Part shown: positions 1 through 10,343 of the stretch, in pieces
How the letters are laid out: every line of letters starts with the position of its first letter
Numbering within the stretch: the first letter of the stretch is position 1
Assembly (NCBI GenBank): GCA_032718475.1
Contig: JAUCBJ010000318.1
Span: forward strand, 1 to 25,614
DNA: 25,614 nt
Direction of reading: 5' to 3'
DNA from: Nemertoderma westbladi
Taxonomy: Eukaryota > Xenacoelomorpha > Nemertodermatida > Nemertodermatidae
Notes under the pieces: model-generated
The model's input: only the letters and a program-made list of their open reading frames with translations
The model's database searches: none
What the model was told of the DNA's origin: nothing
Position numbers and translations under genes: made by a program

Positions 1-20
1 ATAATAATAATAATAATAAT
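1..20. repeat. (ATA)n microsatellite at window edge
   Basis: The window opens inside an ATA trinucleotide run whose left end is outside. Such runs can be the tail of a non-LTR retroelement, but the adjoining sequence shows no LINE coding similarity, so it is only recorded as a simple repeat. Confidence 0.9.
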
Positions 21-3000
21 GATATTGACTATTTTGGGACCTAATAACAATGGATTGCGCAACAGCATTATTGGCTCTGTTGCTTACAGATAAACCCTTC
101 GTTATTGTTAAACTACGGTAGCTACACGTCTCACACACTCCACAACTTTTTTCAATTAATATAAATCCGTGTTATGGGCTACTACTATTCGGTGGGCTCC
201 TCATGGCATTGAGATTGTACCCATTCGGATTTTCACATACATTACTGAACACAAACCTTATAGATAGTTAGAATTTAAGTAGCCGGATAACCTAATTACA
301 GTATTGGAGTGGGGTATTTATAAGCTGTGGGGTGTATAAGGGCCGTGAAGTTATTCAACCGAGTAATTGTCATGTTACATTGTTGAAATAACTTTGGACC
401 GAGATTTATCTTAAGTTTTACCTCATTCTTTAAATAGCCCCATGTTGCGCTACCCAATGGCTCTGCACTGTGGCAGTGGGCTGGTAGTACATTGTGTGAG
501 TGAAACATGACACAGGCAGGGGTCTATGTAGAGTTAACTAATTATTTAACATTAAATACTTTATAATTAGCTCCAATTGATTTTGCACTCCCGTGGATTT
601 GCTTGGAAAGTATATGTAGAATATTTTGGACAATGAATTAAAATTCAATTATTAATATACATTTACTTCCACAATCATATTGCAAATCACATTGAGGTAA
701 GATTTAACGAAAACTTCTTGAGCTCCTCTATAATTTGTTTAGTTTTTCTGAATGAAAACCGCTAGTAACCACTCTATAATTTACATTCAATACAAAATAA
801 AATACGAAAACCCAACCCATAGATTCCCTACAAATTTACCAAGAATACCGAAATTTACCCCCCCCCCCCCCTTCCATAAAGGTTCAGCCATAACTAAGGT
901 CGGTGTTATTCTCTGATAGCAGTATATACTGTAACTGTAGTAAGGGAAGTTGAAGTTGAAGGAAAGTTATTGACTCATGGCCACCATATCTGTTCAAGCC
1001 GAAATGTTACCATATTATAAGGTTGTGAGCAGGCTAAAATCCTCAGGGATTATATCTAAAAATTTCAAAAGGTTTGGCAATGTTGTGCCACCAAATTTAA
1101 TAACACCACAGTGAATATATGTGTGGCATATCCAACATTGTGATCCAACACTGCGTAACATTATGGAGAAACACATTCCACATTGTAAAAGCGTTCGGAA
1201 TGGTCGTCTGCCTGGCCAATAATATCGAGCTAACGGGAAGCGGTCAGAAGGATTAACCGCAGACGCTAGTTATGGTGTGGAGATAGAAATCAGAGGTAAT
1301 TAGATGGATTGGAATTAATTACAGAGAGAATTGGTTGGCTACGGAATTCGAAACGAAGGAACAACCGCATGATTAGCATATCCAGAACCGGTTTATTCGA
1401 AATAAATTTTCGATTCCGCACCACGCGACCTGATTCCATAAACATGACGTTTATTAGATTCAAGGTACCTGGAATCCCATTAGATTTATGCTAATCCGGT
1501 GTCTTGGGAATTGAAATTCAATCTCATTATCACTAATATGCGGTCGCCAAAATGCCAGATACCCCTAACTGCACCAAAATCTCGGAATAACTCACACACG
1601 TAAGTAACACCATTCACTAACTGTGGGTAACCCACCATTTAGGTTTACTCTAGTTTATTTAACCAAACTGACGTGAAAGAATCAAACAATTCCACAGAAA
1701 CTCCAATGGTGCATTTATAAAGAACATCTTAATTTTACTAAAGATAGGAAATACAACTTTCAAAAGAAATTAACCACGCTGATTGTATAAATAGCTAACC
1801 AAAAAAAAGGCAGATAAACAGTTGCATCAAATACTACTATTTTTTATATAAAGTTTTGGGTGAAAACCTTTGATACAGTACCATTCGTAAGTACACAGTT
1901 TATAGCAAAATCACATAAAGTGATTGTAATTTTGCATCAAGGTAAAAAAAAGTACGTAATTTAGTTAAACAGTCATCCGAATTTGAATTCTAGAATAATT
2001 ATAATAGAGTTAAAAACCCGTTTAATTGTCATACCTTAATTGCAATAGATCTACTAGAATGACATCTACGAACTGATCACCACAAATTTTACTGCTGTAT
2101 ATTATAATAAGGCAAAAATTCAAATCAAATTGTCTATAAAATATTATCCAATACAACAACTGGCAACAGTATAGATTCACGTGTTAGGAGTAATGCGGTA
2201 GGTCTATTTACAACAAAGGAGAATTGTAATTATAATATCGATCTCACAGGTATTTACTATAAAACAGGCAAAGACCCCTCCCCTGACCTAGTCCATTATA
2301 GCCCAAGGGTCTCCCTTTATAATTGTCAATAATGAGACAATTACTACCTGTCCTAAATGGTTTGGACACTAATTCAGCAGAGACGCACCCCTTACATTGC
2401 TACCATTGCAGGATCTAATCTATCTCCATTATTATTGACTTGGCATTACATTCACATTTTTTAAATCGCCCATAAACTCAGCCTTTCAAGTTTAGATACA
2501 ACGGAGTCAGTGCCGATGGAATGAAATGATACCAAACGGATTATTGAGTGGGGCGTAAAGAAAGTAAAGGTGATCTGATGAAGATGCGTCAGCTCTTAAC
2601 CTGTAGGACGTTTACCGGTAAAAGTTACTTTCGGTTTCATGGAAACTATTGTTACAGTCAGACAGTGGCTGTACCTGTAGTCATTGCTGTAGGGTGCCGG
2701 TAATAATAACCCACAGTGCAAATCACCTAGTAGGTAAGTACCGGTCGCATATTTCCAGACCCCGCATACAGTCTCGACATTGGCAATGTAATTCAACCTG
2801 ATGAATCGGAGACTCAATCGGAGACTATCAGTTTATAAGGAACTCTAGTGCTGGGACCGTATGAGATTTCGGAATACACAACTTCCAAATAAATAAATTG
2901 GGGTTGAGCTGTGAAAGTAAATGTTATAAGTATAAATGTCGGCCTCAGCACATGGCATATGTTATGTGGAGGAGACATAATAATAATAGTACTTTTATTT

Positions 3001-3140
3001 AAGAGCTGTGGTGCATAATTATTATTTTTTATCATAAAATAGAAAGTCAGTGAAAGGAAATTCTTAGATTTACGGTGGTCAAGAACGGACATCACTACAG
3101 CCACAGACTCTCCATAGTCCATAGACAAGCATAACCAAAC
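21..3140. other. AT-rich intergenic stretch, no gene seen
   Basis: I see no coding region with recognisable motifs, no RNA gene and no long repeat here. Open frames are at most about 126 codons, overlap each other in different frames (for example on the minus strand at 2596-2817 and 2814-3194), and resemble no family I know. A homopolymer of 14 C lies at 858-871. Intron or distal regulatory sequence cannot be excluded. Confidence 0.5.
858..871. repeat. Poly-C homopolymer tract
   Basis: Fourteen consecutive C residues, unusual in otherwise AT-rich DNA. The length is likely to vary between individuals or to be affected by sequencing error. Confidence 0.9.
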
Positions 3141-3310
3141 CAACTGTTTGTGGCTGTCACGGCAGCACGGCTCGGCACTACGGCAACACGGCATTTGTTT
3201 GTTGCTGTCACAACACTACGGCAATTGTTTCTAGCCGCCACGGCACTACGGCATTTGTTTGTAGCTGCCACGGCAGTACGCGTACGGCTACACTGCATTT
3301 GTTTGTACAC
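3141..3310. repeat. 30-bp imperfect minisatellite, about five copies
   Basis: Units beginning GCATTTGTTTGT and continuing with a CTGYCACGGCACTACG-like half start at 3191, 3221 and 3251. A related unit lies at 3141-3170, a 20-bp partial at 3171-3190 and a terminal half unit near 3295. The unit length is a multiple of three, so it stays open on both strands and creates repetitive spurious frames. These read like AT(N)KCR/VAV repeats on the minus strand and have no family match. I treat it as non-coding repeat. Confidence 0.75.
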
Positions 3311-4451
3311 TCAGCACTGGTTCCTTTCAACTGCTGGTCTCTGATTGATTCTTACTTCAGGTTGAATTTTGAATTCCATTGCCAGTGCCACTGCAAAAAG
3401 TTAGCAAAAAATATATTCGTACCGGTTGCTTATATGCCATCTTGGTCAACAAATATAATATATAAAAAAATGAATTTTACGAATGTCAAACCCTGTTTCT
3501 GTGCAATGCGTAACGTATTATTAGGATTAAGTTTCCCCATCCATAAATTACTTTGCAAGTAGGCCTAATTAATTTATAGTAAATTATAGCCTTGATAAAT
3601 AGACATATAAATCTTCTAAAAATCAGACTGTCTCTCAATTAAATACAAATCTAACTAAAATTGCGGACTGCTTTGAGGTGTATTGCAAATTGCATACTAC
3701 CTACTAAACAGTGTACCTATACAGTCACTAGTGGGCAATGTCAGCCCTTAGGCATTACCGGCAACTTCTAGAGAAACAGAAAACGACAACTAAACGCAGC
3801 AACATGACCTAAATGAGTACATATCTACAGAGCCTCGGTGTGTAGCTTACTTACAATATCACACGCACCAGGAGATAAATTTAAGTAAGTATAAAAATAC
3901 TCAAATGTTGTACTCACCAGAGGCATCAAAGTTTACATAACACGAAATATTCGGGATGAATTTAACTCATTAACGCCCTGTGTGGCACAGTAAATAGCTT
4001 TAGATATAGACTCTACTCAGACAAGTAGACAGAATTTGTGTGGTCCACCCCGCCCATGGAAACCCGTTTCTTTTCATCTCAATGGGAGACATCGCATTTG
4101 TTCGACAAGAACACAAAAACTATGAAATTGTGTTATTATTACATTCACCTGTTCAATTCAGTTCATTGCATATTATAGGCCTAAAAAACTGGAGTTGTAA
4201 CAAAACAATGAAAAAATTAAACTCTCATGATAAATTAATAGCAATGTTGCGATATAAAAATCTAAGTAAAGTTGTGTACTAGCGTAACTTTTAAACTGAA
4301 AATAAATGACCCTATAAAATAAAATAATATATGAAATAGACGTATTGATGACATAAAAATTAGCCTATGCTTTATGAATTACCGGTATCAGTCAGTACAT
4401 ACATATACCGCGATCGCCCACACCTCTCGGATGCGTTGCCGACCGCGTCCG
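3311..4451. other. Intergenic stretch, no gene seen
   Basis: Open frames up to 87 codons (plus strand 3299-3562 and 4040-4282) lack recognisable motifs and begin inside or beside repeat DNA. No RNA gene or transposon coding sequence was recognised. Confidence 0.45.
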
Positions 4452-4562
4452 CCACCACACAACGACAACACCTCCACGGTTCGCGAGCAACAGTATAAAT
4501 CGGCAATGCCTCCTCATTATTAAAACTAGTGTCTTTTAGAAGACATTTTGTGAATGTCAATG
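4452..4562. repeat. Diverged dispersed repeat, copy 1
   Basis: This segment shares an ordered series of short matches with 8789-8896: CCACCACACAACGAC at the start, GTTCGCGA in the middle, an AAACTA box, and a TGAATGYCAATGG end. The two copies are in the same orientation and differ by several indels. It is locally rich in CpG compared with its surroundings. The family is unknown; it may be part of a SINE or of a LINE non-coding region. Confidence 0.5.
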
Positions 4563-5044
4563 GCTGAACACCACGTTCCCCTCTCCCGCCGGCTGCTACA
4601 GAAATAGATCATGCACAGGCTGCTCAGTTCTACGGTATCTACAGACAAGATTCATCGATCGTGTCTGCAGAGTGTGGCTGGGTTTTACCAATAATATATT
4701 ACTACCACTCAGACCAAGAAAGTACAATGCATTTGTTTGTTAGATGAGCATTATATCATATACCATGAGCCCTGCCCAACATCCTCGTGCAATTACCACA
4801 CAGGGATCTGGTGTCTTCTTGCAGTAAGAGACCTGCAGGGACTGCCATATACCAGCAAAGTTATTCCACGTGATTTCCATACAATTGACAGTTTATCTAA
4901 TACAGACCAAGCCTTGCCCTTTGTATTTGGAGGTCTTCAAATACAAGATTTTAGAATTCTAGGTTGCTGAATTATTGTACATAACCAATAAAGCCATCCA
5001 AGAACTAAAAGCTCAGCCGAGTTCCGTAAGTTGCATTGGTTATT
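4563..5044. other. Intergenic stretch, one unrecognised open frame
   Basis: A 77-codon plus-strand frame at 4737-4970 starts just after another GCATTTGTTTGT motif (also the core of the 3141-3310 minisatellite). Its translation ends with a fairly hydrophobic tract and matches nothing I know. It abuts the LINE remnant on its right and may be another worn transposon piece. Confidence 0.35.
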
Positions 5045-5545
5045 TTTCCTCAACTTTACTACTATCATGGCATGTTGTATTTCTACCCCATCTGTATCTA
5101 TATGGTTGTGAAAAAGTCAATCGCAGCATATAGTCCACCAAAATAATGAAATCGTGGTTCAAGCGTGTCACCTTGAAGGAGACCCTATGGCACTTTAAAT
5201 TGGTCTGTACATATCTCAATCTGTTGCCAAGTCGCAGCAGAGTTGTGGAACCAGTGATGTGATTGCAGCATAAGCAGCGATTGTGTAATCGGGGATCCAA
5301 GAGGCCACATGGATCTTAAACAAGCGTGGGCCAGAGACCGAGTCAAAGGCCTTGAAGAAGTCTACAAAGATGATGACGAATGTCTCAGTAGTCAATTCTT
5401 CAATGTTCCACCGAATTACCAGTACCAGAATGAGTTCCGGAGAACTTCTACTTTTTCGGAACACATTCTGGTTGCCACACAGTAGCTTTTCAACAGGATC
5501 CTTTATGCGGTTCGGTTCAACATATTATTCTGTTGAATAGTTTAG
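5045..5545 (-). pseudogene. Decayed LINE reverse transcriptase fragment
   Basis: Read on the minus strand, three successive frames give ordered landmarks of a non-LTR retrotransposon polymerase. They are a KDPVEKLLCGNQN-like finger segment (about 5525-5465), then the catalytic motif A stretch IIFVDFFKAFDSVS (about 5390-5340), then FIILVDYMLRL near 5160-5115, where the family has its palm segment after the QGD box. Frameshifts and stops separate the parts, so it is dead. Motif A is almost identical to that at 23235-23275, which indicates the same LINE family. The clade is not assigned. Confidence 0.75.
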
Positions 5546-7160
5546 CTGCAATCCAAATCAGGCTGATTCCACAATATCGATCGATGATTACCTACCAGTA
5601 TCTGCAGTAAACCTGTAGGCCTAATTAAGGCTATTTATATATCAATCTACTTTACTACGGTAAATTATATGTTTAGCCTATATCATGAACTAATTTATTA
5701 CATTTTACATATCATAGTTAATATTATTGAAAATAATTGTCGCTGCTAACATACAAACAACCAATTAAACTCCTCCATGTTTAGGCCTAATAATTACAAA
5801 CTACAAACTCATTTGTAATAGATGGAAGCATGTTCACGCGTACGGTAACCGACTGCGCCAATGCGGACTTAAAAAGTTAAAAGACACATGACTTATGTTC
5901 ACCTGGTCTACCTGTATGTTATTAAGAAAGCTCCCCTAATCTTGGAAATCGTAGTCAATCTTCACGTGAGTCGTAAAAGTAATAGTTACACACGGTAGGT
6001 ATGATATGACGAACTTCTGAGCTACCGGTACGGGCAGTAGCATCTACACTTATTGGATTATAATGATGCTGCAATTTTCAGTTCGGTACTTAACACTTAG
6101 GCCTACGCCTATGTATTTACAGACGGAAGTAGACCGGCACGAAACCGGTAAGGGAACATAATACTTTCGATTTATAAACTCCAATTCCAAATGGCAAATC
6201 GAATATCAACAATTTAAATACACCAACAGTCTACCAACATTTGCAAATATTATGGCTGAGGCCGCCGCTACTTTCTTCGTTCACCAGGCATTATATGAGC
6301 AAATAGCACTCTGTAGCACTTAAAAGTGGAGGCCCAATTTAAAACCTGTCTTGTATACAGTCCACCATGCAACATTGGCCTGCCCCAAAGCTGGGCTACT
6401 CTCTCCTTAATATGGATTGTTTGCAAACTCTACTACAATATAGTCCACACAGAGACTAGCAAACAAAGGGTGAGCTTAATGGCTCCCAATGACCTATCGA
6501 CCAGGTGGGTGGGTCACCCATCTATACCAGGGAGCGCCTACATACCGACCGTCACTACCTTATTCTGCCTTAAATAATCACTTTAAAGGGCCAACCCCCT
6601 CCCCCAGCTAACCATTTGGTCCTGACGTACGTTTATTATGAATGGGGACTTTATTGAAGTAAATATGCCACCCCATTGCTCTCCACTTACATTCAAAATA
6701 GTTGGTAAGCTATACTGTAGCTTCACAGCGGAAAATCCTGACAAGCAATATGTATCAATTAACGGAATTGAGCATATTAATAATATTAAACAAAGCATGC
6801 AATGCGGTTGGTCTTATTTATAATGCATAAATGAACGACGAAAAGTAAGTAATTTACATACGACAATGAATCGCAACAATGCCATTACAATATGATACTG
6901 TTCATTCAAATTAAACAAAATGATGCGCATTAAATGTCGCACATCCATAACCTTTACCTAAGGGTTACATACGCGGTTACCACAATTATCTGATCTGGTC
7001 CCAAAATATTGACACTGGCGATACTGTTAATAATTGAAGTTTCACTAATAAGTTTCGTGTACAGTAATCTAGCGTTAAGGTCATTAGCAAAGACTTATAT
7101 AAGTAGGTGACTTAAAAGGTAATTAGTAAACATTTACGTCTAGTTATGTAAATTAATCTC
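5546..7160. other. Intergenic stretch, no gene seen
   Basis: Open frames reach at most 83 codons (plus strand 6326-6577) and carry no recognisable domain. Several AGGCCT and ACCGGT palindromes occur. No RNA gene or element boundary was seen. Confidence 0.45.
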
Positions 7161-7400
7161 TAAAAAAAACTGAAATCTTATATTAAAAATAGATTAGAAT
7201 CTACCTCGATAAAGAAAAAGGTGTTTTTACACTAGAATCTTCTTTTATATAAAAGTAGATTATATTTTTATGCGAATATTTAGGAAATAATCACGAACCG
7301 AAAAAGTAACATTCTACTAGGTTATTAAAATTCTACTTTTATAAAATTCTACTTTTATAAAGATTCTAGTATTAAAACTCTAGTTTGACAAATCTAGTTC
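7161..7400. repeat. AT-rich block of TCTAC/TCTAG and TTTTATA motifs
   Basis: The motif ATTCTACTTTTATAAA is repeated directly at about 7329 and 7345, and a near-palindrome built on AATCT..TTTTATATAAAA..AGATT spans about 7237-7261. Further TCTAGT/TCTACT boxes occur every 20-40 bp. It lies about 75 bp left of the hammerhead-like inverted repeat and may belong to the same mobile element, but I see no clear termini. Confidence 0.35.
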
Positions 7401-7496
7401 TATAAAAGTTGATACTCTGCTTTTCCCTACATACGGGTGACAAAATGAAAATAAAAATTGAAAAATCAAATAAAATTGAAAAGCAAAATATTTTAA

Positions 7497-7544
7497 TACA
7501 ACGACGGCAACGCGTTTCGAATGTTTCATTTTTCATCAAGTGTA
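7497..7544 (-). ncRNA. Candidate type-I hammerhead ribozyme (degenerate)
   Basis: Reading the minus strand from 7544 to 7497, these parts come in order. Stem I 5' strand TACAC; core box TTGATGA (consensus CTGATGA, so C3 has become U); a 14-nt stem II region with AATG and CATT pairing around an AAA loop; GAAA box; stem III of three pairs (the last A of GAAA with U, then CG with CG) around a six-base loop; then UC, the cleavage position; then GTTGTA, pairing with stem I apart from one bulged base. All essential parts of the fold are present in 48 nt. The C3 change and an A in place of the usual G at the base of stem II would weaken or abolish activity. A chance match is possible but unlikely given the homologous partner arm. 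Confidence 0.5.
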
Positions 7545-7598
7545 CAAAAATATACATACTGTTACTTTACTTTTATTTAGATATTTGTATATTTGCTT

Positions 7599-7658
7599 TA
7601 CACCTGATGACGAATTAAACTTTAGAGCGCGTTGTGTTAATATATTATGCTTTTCAAT
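7599..7658 (+). ncRNA. Inactivated hammerhead-like partner arm
   Basis: This arm has stem I strand TACAC and a canonical CTGATGA box at 7604-7610. Where the left arm has GAAA it reads AGAG-like sequence, and the UC cleavage site with the stem III loop is deleted. It is homologous to the 7497-7544 minus-strand copy, so the two preserve different parts of one ancestral motif. Confidence 0.45.
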
Positions 7659-7662
7659 TTCC

Positions 7663-8194
7663 TTAACTAAAGTACGGTATCAATACACATGCATTTTTGA
7701 AAAATTCAAATTGTGCATTAGAGTAATCACACTTACCTTGATTTCAATCAAATAATTTTTTGCTGTTATTCTATTATCCATCGAAATATAACCCGATTGG
7801 TTTAAGTATTGCGATATATTAAAGAAGAACGCAAACTAATAATCTAAATACTAAGACTCAGAATTAATACGAAAGGGCTAAGTAATTATTTTACAAAGTA
7901 AATTCTAAGAATATCCTAAATAAAAAACATAAAAATTTAGCTTTTGAATAAGCCAGATTCAGAACATAACATAACACGTCCAATGGTATATTAAAGCTCT
8001 TGCATAGAATTTTAGGTTAACCAATCATATCAAGCGTTGCTTCCTTCCAATACTCATTCATAGATGCTGAACGTTTCTGCCACCTGTAAGCACCAGTTGT
8101 ACAGCAGTAGTGGCAACGGGCTGCATGCTGCCAATTCCCTAGATATCTAGATTTCACATTTAACCTAACATTTTGGCGTCTCCTACAACAATAC
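7663..8194. other. Intergenic stretch, no gene seen
   Basis: AT-rich sequence without a coding frame of note or recognised repeat, between two structured elements. Confidence 0.45.
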
Positions 8195-8481
8195 GAAAAT
8201 TATGGGGCGCCGTGGGCTTCAGAAATATGAAAATGTCGGCGACTGGTTCAGATTCTCGGCGACTGGTTTAGATTCTCGGCGACTGGTTTAGATTTCGGCC
8301 AAGATTTCGGCTTAGAATCTTGGCCGAAATCTAAACCGAAATCTTGGCCGAAATCTAAGCCGAAATCTAGGCCGAAATCTAAACCAGTCGCCGAGCATCT
8401 AAACCAGTCGCCGAGAATCTGAACCAGACATTTTTACCGACATTTTCATATTTTTGAAGCCCACGGCGCCCCATAGAAAAT
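8195..8481. mobile_element. Foldback (MITE-like) element with 6-bp TSD
   Basis: The 275-bp body (8201-8475) is bounded by GAAAAT on both sides (8195-8200 and 8476-8481), read as a target-site duplication. The terminal 39 bases (8201-8239 and 8437-8475) are inverted repeats with one mismatch, starting TATGGGGCGCCGTGGG. Inside them, 8243-8300 and about 8371-8427 form a second inverted pair with one mismatch, made of three TCGGCGACTGGTTTAGATTC-type units on the left and their complements on the right. The centre holds further GCCGAAATCTAA repeats. Almost the whole element can fold into one long hairpin. There is no transposase, so mobility would need a partner element. The superfamily is not assigned. 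Confidence 0.85.
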
Positions 8482-8788
8482 GTGCAATGTGCAGTACATC
8501 TGTGAAAACTTTGTTGCAATAATGCAAAACTACTACTCGTTCTGTCGTGACAATACTAGCTAGCATTATTTCGTGAAGAGGGATCCAAATATGTCTGAAA
8601 TGCGTTAAGAAATGGATGAGATATTGGCATTAAAATATTGCCGTTTTTTAATAAGCAGAAAGTCAATACGTTCAAAATATTTCTGGAATGTGGTTTTAAC
8701 TTTCAACTACAAGAATCGACACAGGAACTATTATGACATGTTTCTCTAGTCCTACTCCTACATCATTGCAATGCATCACATCTTGACC
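8482..8788. other. Intergenic stretch, no gene seen
   Basis: No coding frame, RNA gene or repeat recognised between the foldback element and the next dispersed repeat. Confidence 0.45.
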
Positions 8789-8896
8789 CCACCACACAAC
8801 GACTCCACTGTTCGCGATCAGCCATGTAAAGCCCACATTCATCTAAACTATCAAGACCACTGTGATTGATAGCAGACGTTTCATGAATGCCAATGG
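8789..8896. repeat. Diverged dispersed repeat, copy 2
   Basis: Same-orientation relative of 4452-4562, sharing CCACCACACAACGAC, GTTCGCGA and the terminal TGAATGCCAATGG. It lies about 360 bp upstream of a plus-strand LINE remnant, so it could be part of that element, but copy 1 is not placed equivalently beside its LINE neighbour. Confidence 0.5.
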
Positions 8897-9253
8897 ATTC
8901 GTCATTTAAAACCTAATTGAACAGAGCATTGTTGGATGTTTGCAACCAGATGTTGAAAAGGAAAAAGTCACCAGTTAGGACTAAAAGTCTAATATGCCTC
9001 TTTGGTGTAACCATGAAAGGATACTTCGGGGTACCAACAAACAAACTACAGTGGGATCAATCACAGAAATATTCGTGGCTATGGCATTGGATTGTGACTA
9101 GGAGACATATTTTAGGATTGGCTGCATTACGTTATGTTGTATTGTATTGTATTGTATTAGGCAATGAGGACAGTCACACCACAACTGGTGTAAAGATCTT
9201 GGGTAAATACTACAAGACCGTATAAGTAACAGTTTTCCGCTCGTACAGTTACA
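8897..9253 (+). other. Unassigned sequence upstream of LINE remnant
   Basis: A 102-codon frame (8917-9225) starts here but carries no motif I recognise. Its end includes a (TTGTA)n run near 9136-9158 that encodes a short hydrophobic V/L/Y tract. It may be eroded LINE sequence between the repeat copy and the recognisable polymerase region; no function is claimed. Confidence 0.3.
9136..9158. repeat. (TTGTA)n microsatellite
   Basis: Four to five perfect pentanucleotide units. Confidence 0.8.
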
Positions 9254-9710
9254 GACACTCACATAGCGGATGACATCAGAAGTGCTTTATAATGCCTACT
9301 TTATAATATCCTAACAGATGCACAACTCCTACTGACCAAAGTGTAGCAGTTTAAAAACGAGGTTGGATTGCATACCAATGCTACCAAAACATAATTAAAT
9401 TAATGTTAATGAAAGCCTGACCATCATCGATGATAATCAACTAAGAAACATTGACGACTTCCAATAACTTGGATCATGGATAAAAGAGCAACAATAAATA
9501 GAGAAGTTAGGAAACCAAAGGCATGGATAGCTCTATCAAAAATGGATACGATCTGGAAATCGAACCTCTCCCGTGTCACATGAAGAACAAGTTCTTTCGA
9601 AACATAGTCAAGTAGAGAGTGTACTTTTATACTGGGGTGGAGGAGACCTGGACACTGACGAAATCACTTGAACAACTAACATATGGTTGTACATGCAAGG
9701 CAGTACTCAA
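9254..9710 (+). pseudogene. Decayed LINE polymerase, catalytic and C-terminal part
   Basis: Broken plus-strand frames show IADDI near 9256 (the (F/Y)ADD catalytic box of reverse transcriptases), then DAQLLLTKV and a GL.TNATKT stretch, then NQLRNIDDFQ and LGSWIK (about 9435-9480), AWIALSKMDTIW (about 9520-9555), and finally ETWTLTKSLEQL and LNISW (about 9645-9720). These fall in the order expected for the region after the LINE polymerase palm. Several in-frame stops and shifts are present. The NQLRxxDDFQ to SKMDTIW part is closely related to the minus-strand copy at 13022-13276, which indicates one family inserted in both orientations. Confidence 0.75.
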
Positions 9711-10300
9711 CATCAGCTGGATACAAACGCGGAGTATGACTTAGACGATCTGATCTAGGTAGCAGGATTATTCTACATGATAACAAGGCCAGCGGACGAT
9801 GGTACGTAATGACGGTAAAAGCGGCGATATGGCAAAAAGAGACACACAAGGCCTTACGACCTATTCGTACTACAAGCTTGCCAGCCGAGAGCTGGCAATA
9901 ATGGACGGATCCATTGCTACCAATATTGTTGTAATAAATTACGCGCCTATGCAGGGAGCCTAATAACGAAAAACGAAACATTGGGCGAAGTACACAATAG
10001 TAGTATATTGTATTGTATGTTAAAAAACACTGTTTGTAAGAAATGTATCTTCTCCTACAATTCTGAACGAAATAAAGCGAAATTTTGCAGAAAGAATATC
10101 CAATAGATGCTCCCTATGGGGTGTCGACATAATTTTGATTGAGTGAATTCTACGATTATGATCGGTCATTCTAGAATTAATTTCACTGTTACTAGGCAAC
10201 CAACAGGTCCCTAGCAACTAAAACCTTGCATACACAACTAGGTCCGATAATGAATCTATCATCAAATTTCATCCAATTCCATCAACAAGAAATTGTGTGT
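9711..10300. other. Intergenic stretch, no gene seen
   Basis: After the LINE similarity fades there are only overlapping short frames (for example minus strand 9676-9981) with no recognisable domain. The first 250 bp may be further eroded LINE sequence. Confidence 0.4.
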
Positions 10301-10326
10301 ACAAACAAACAAACAAACAAACAAAC
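10301..10326. repeat. (AAAC)n microsatellite
   Basis: About six and a half perfect ACAA/CAAA tetranucleotide units, about 20 bp left of the 22-bp minisatellite. Confidence 0.9.
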
Positions 10327-10343
10327 ACGCGTGAGAAATAAGG

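Larger units (their letters stand above)
7475..7658. repeat. Imperfect inverted repeat with hammerhead-like arms
   Basis: The left arm (7475-7544) and the reverse complement of the right arm (7599-7658) align along their length. The outer ATTGAAAAGC box is identical, followed by an AATAT..TTAAYACAACG tract, a CGCG box and an inner CATCARGTGTA. The arms are separated by 54 bp of AT-rich spacer. The right arm lacks about 8 bases present in the left. Known precedent: Penelope-like elements and small retrozymes carry hammerhead ribozymes in their terminal repeats, sometimes in inverted arrangement. That this is such a terminus is inference, since no polymerase of that type is seen nearby. Confidence 0.6.

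Noticed and set aside
2576-2582. CTGATGA box near 2576 as another hammerhead ribozyme
   Set aside because: No GAAA box or closing stems at suitable distances; the heptamer alone is expected by chance.
2596-3194. Two overlapping minus-strand frames of 73 and 126 codons as a gene
   Set aside because: No domain, signal or splice context; they overlap each other and the 30-bp minisatellite, and are what chance gives in this much sequence.
6326-6577. 83-codon plus-strand frame as a small gene
   Set aside because: No recognisable motif, no upstream promoter-like signal and no homology that I can recall.
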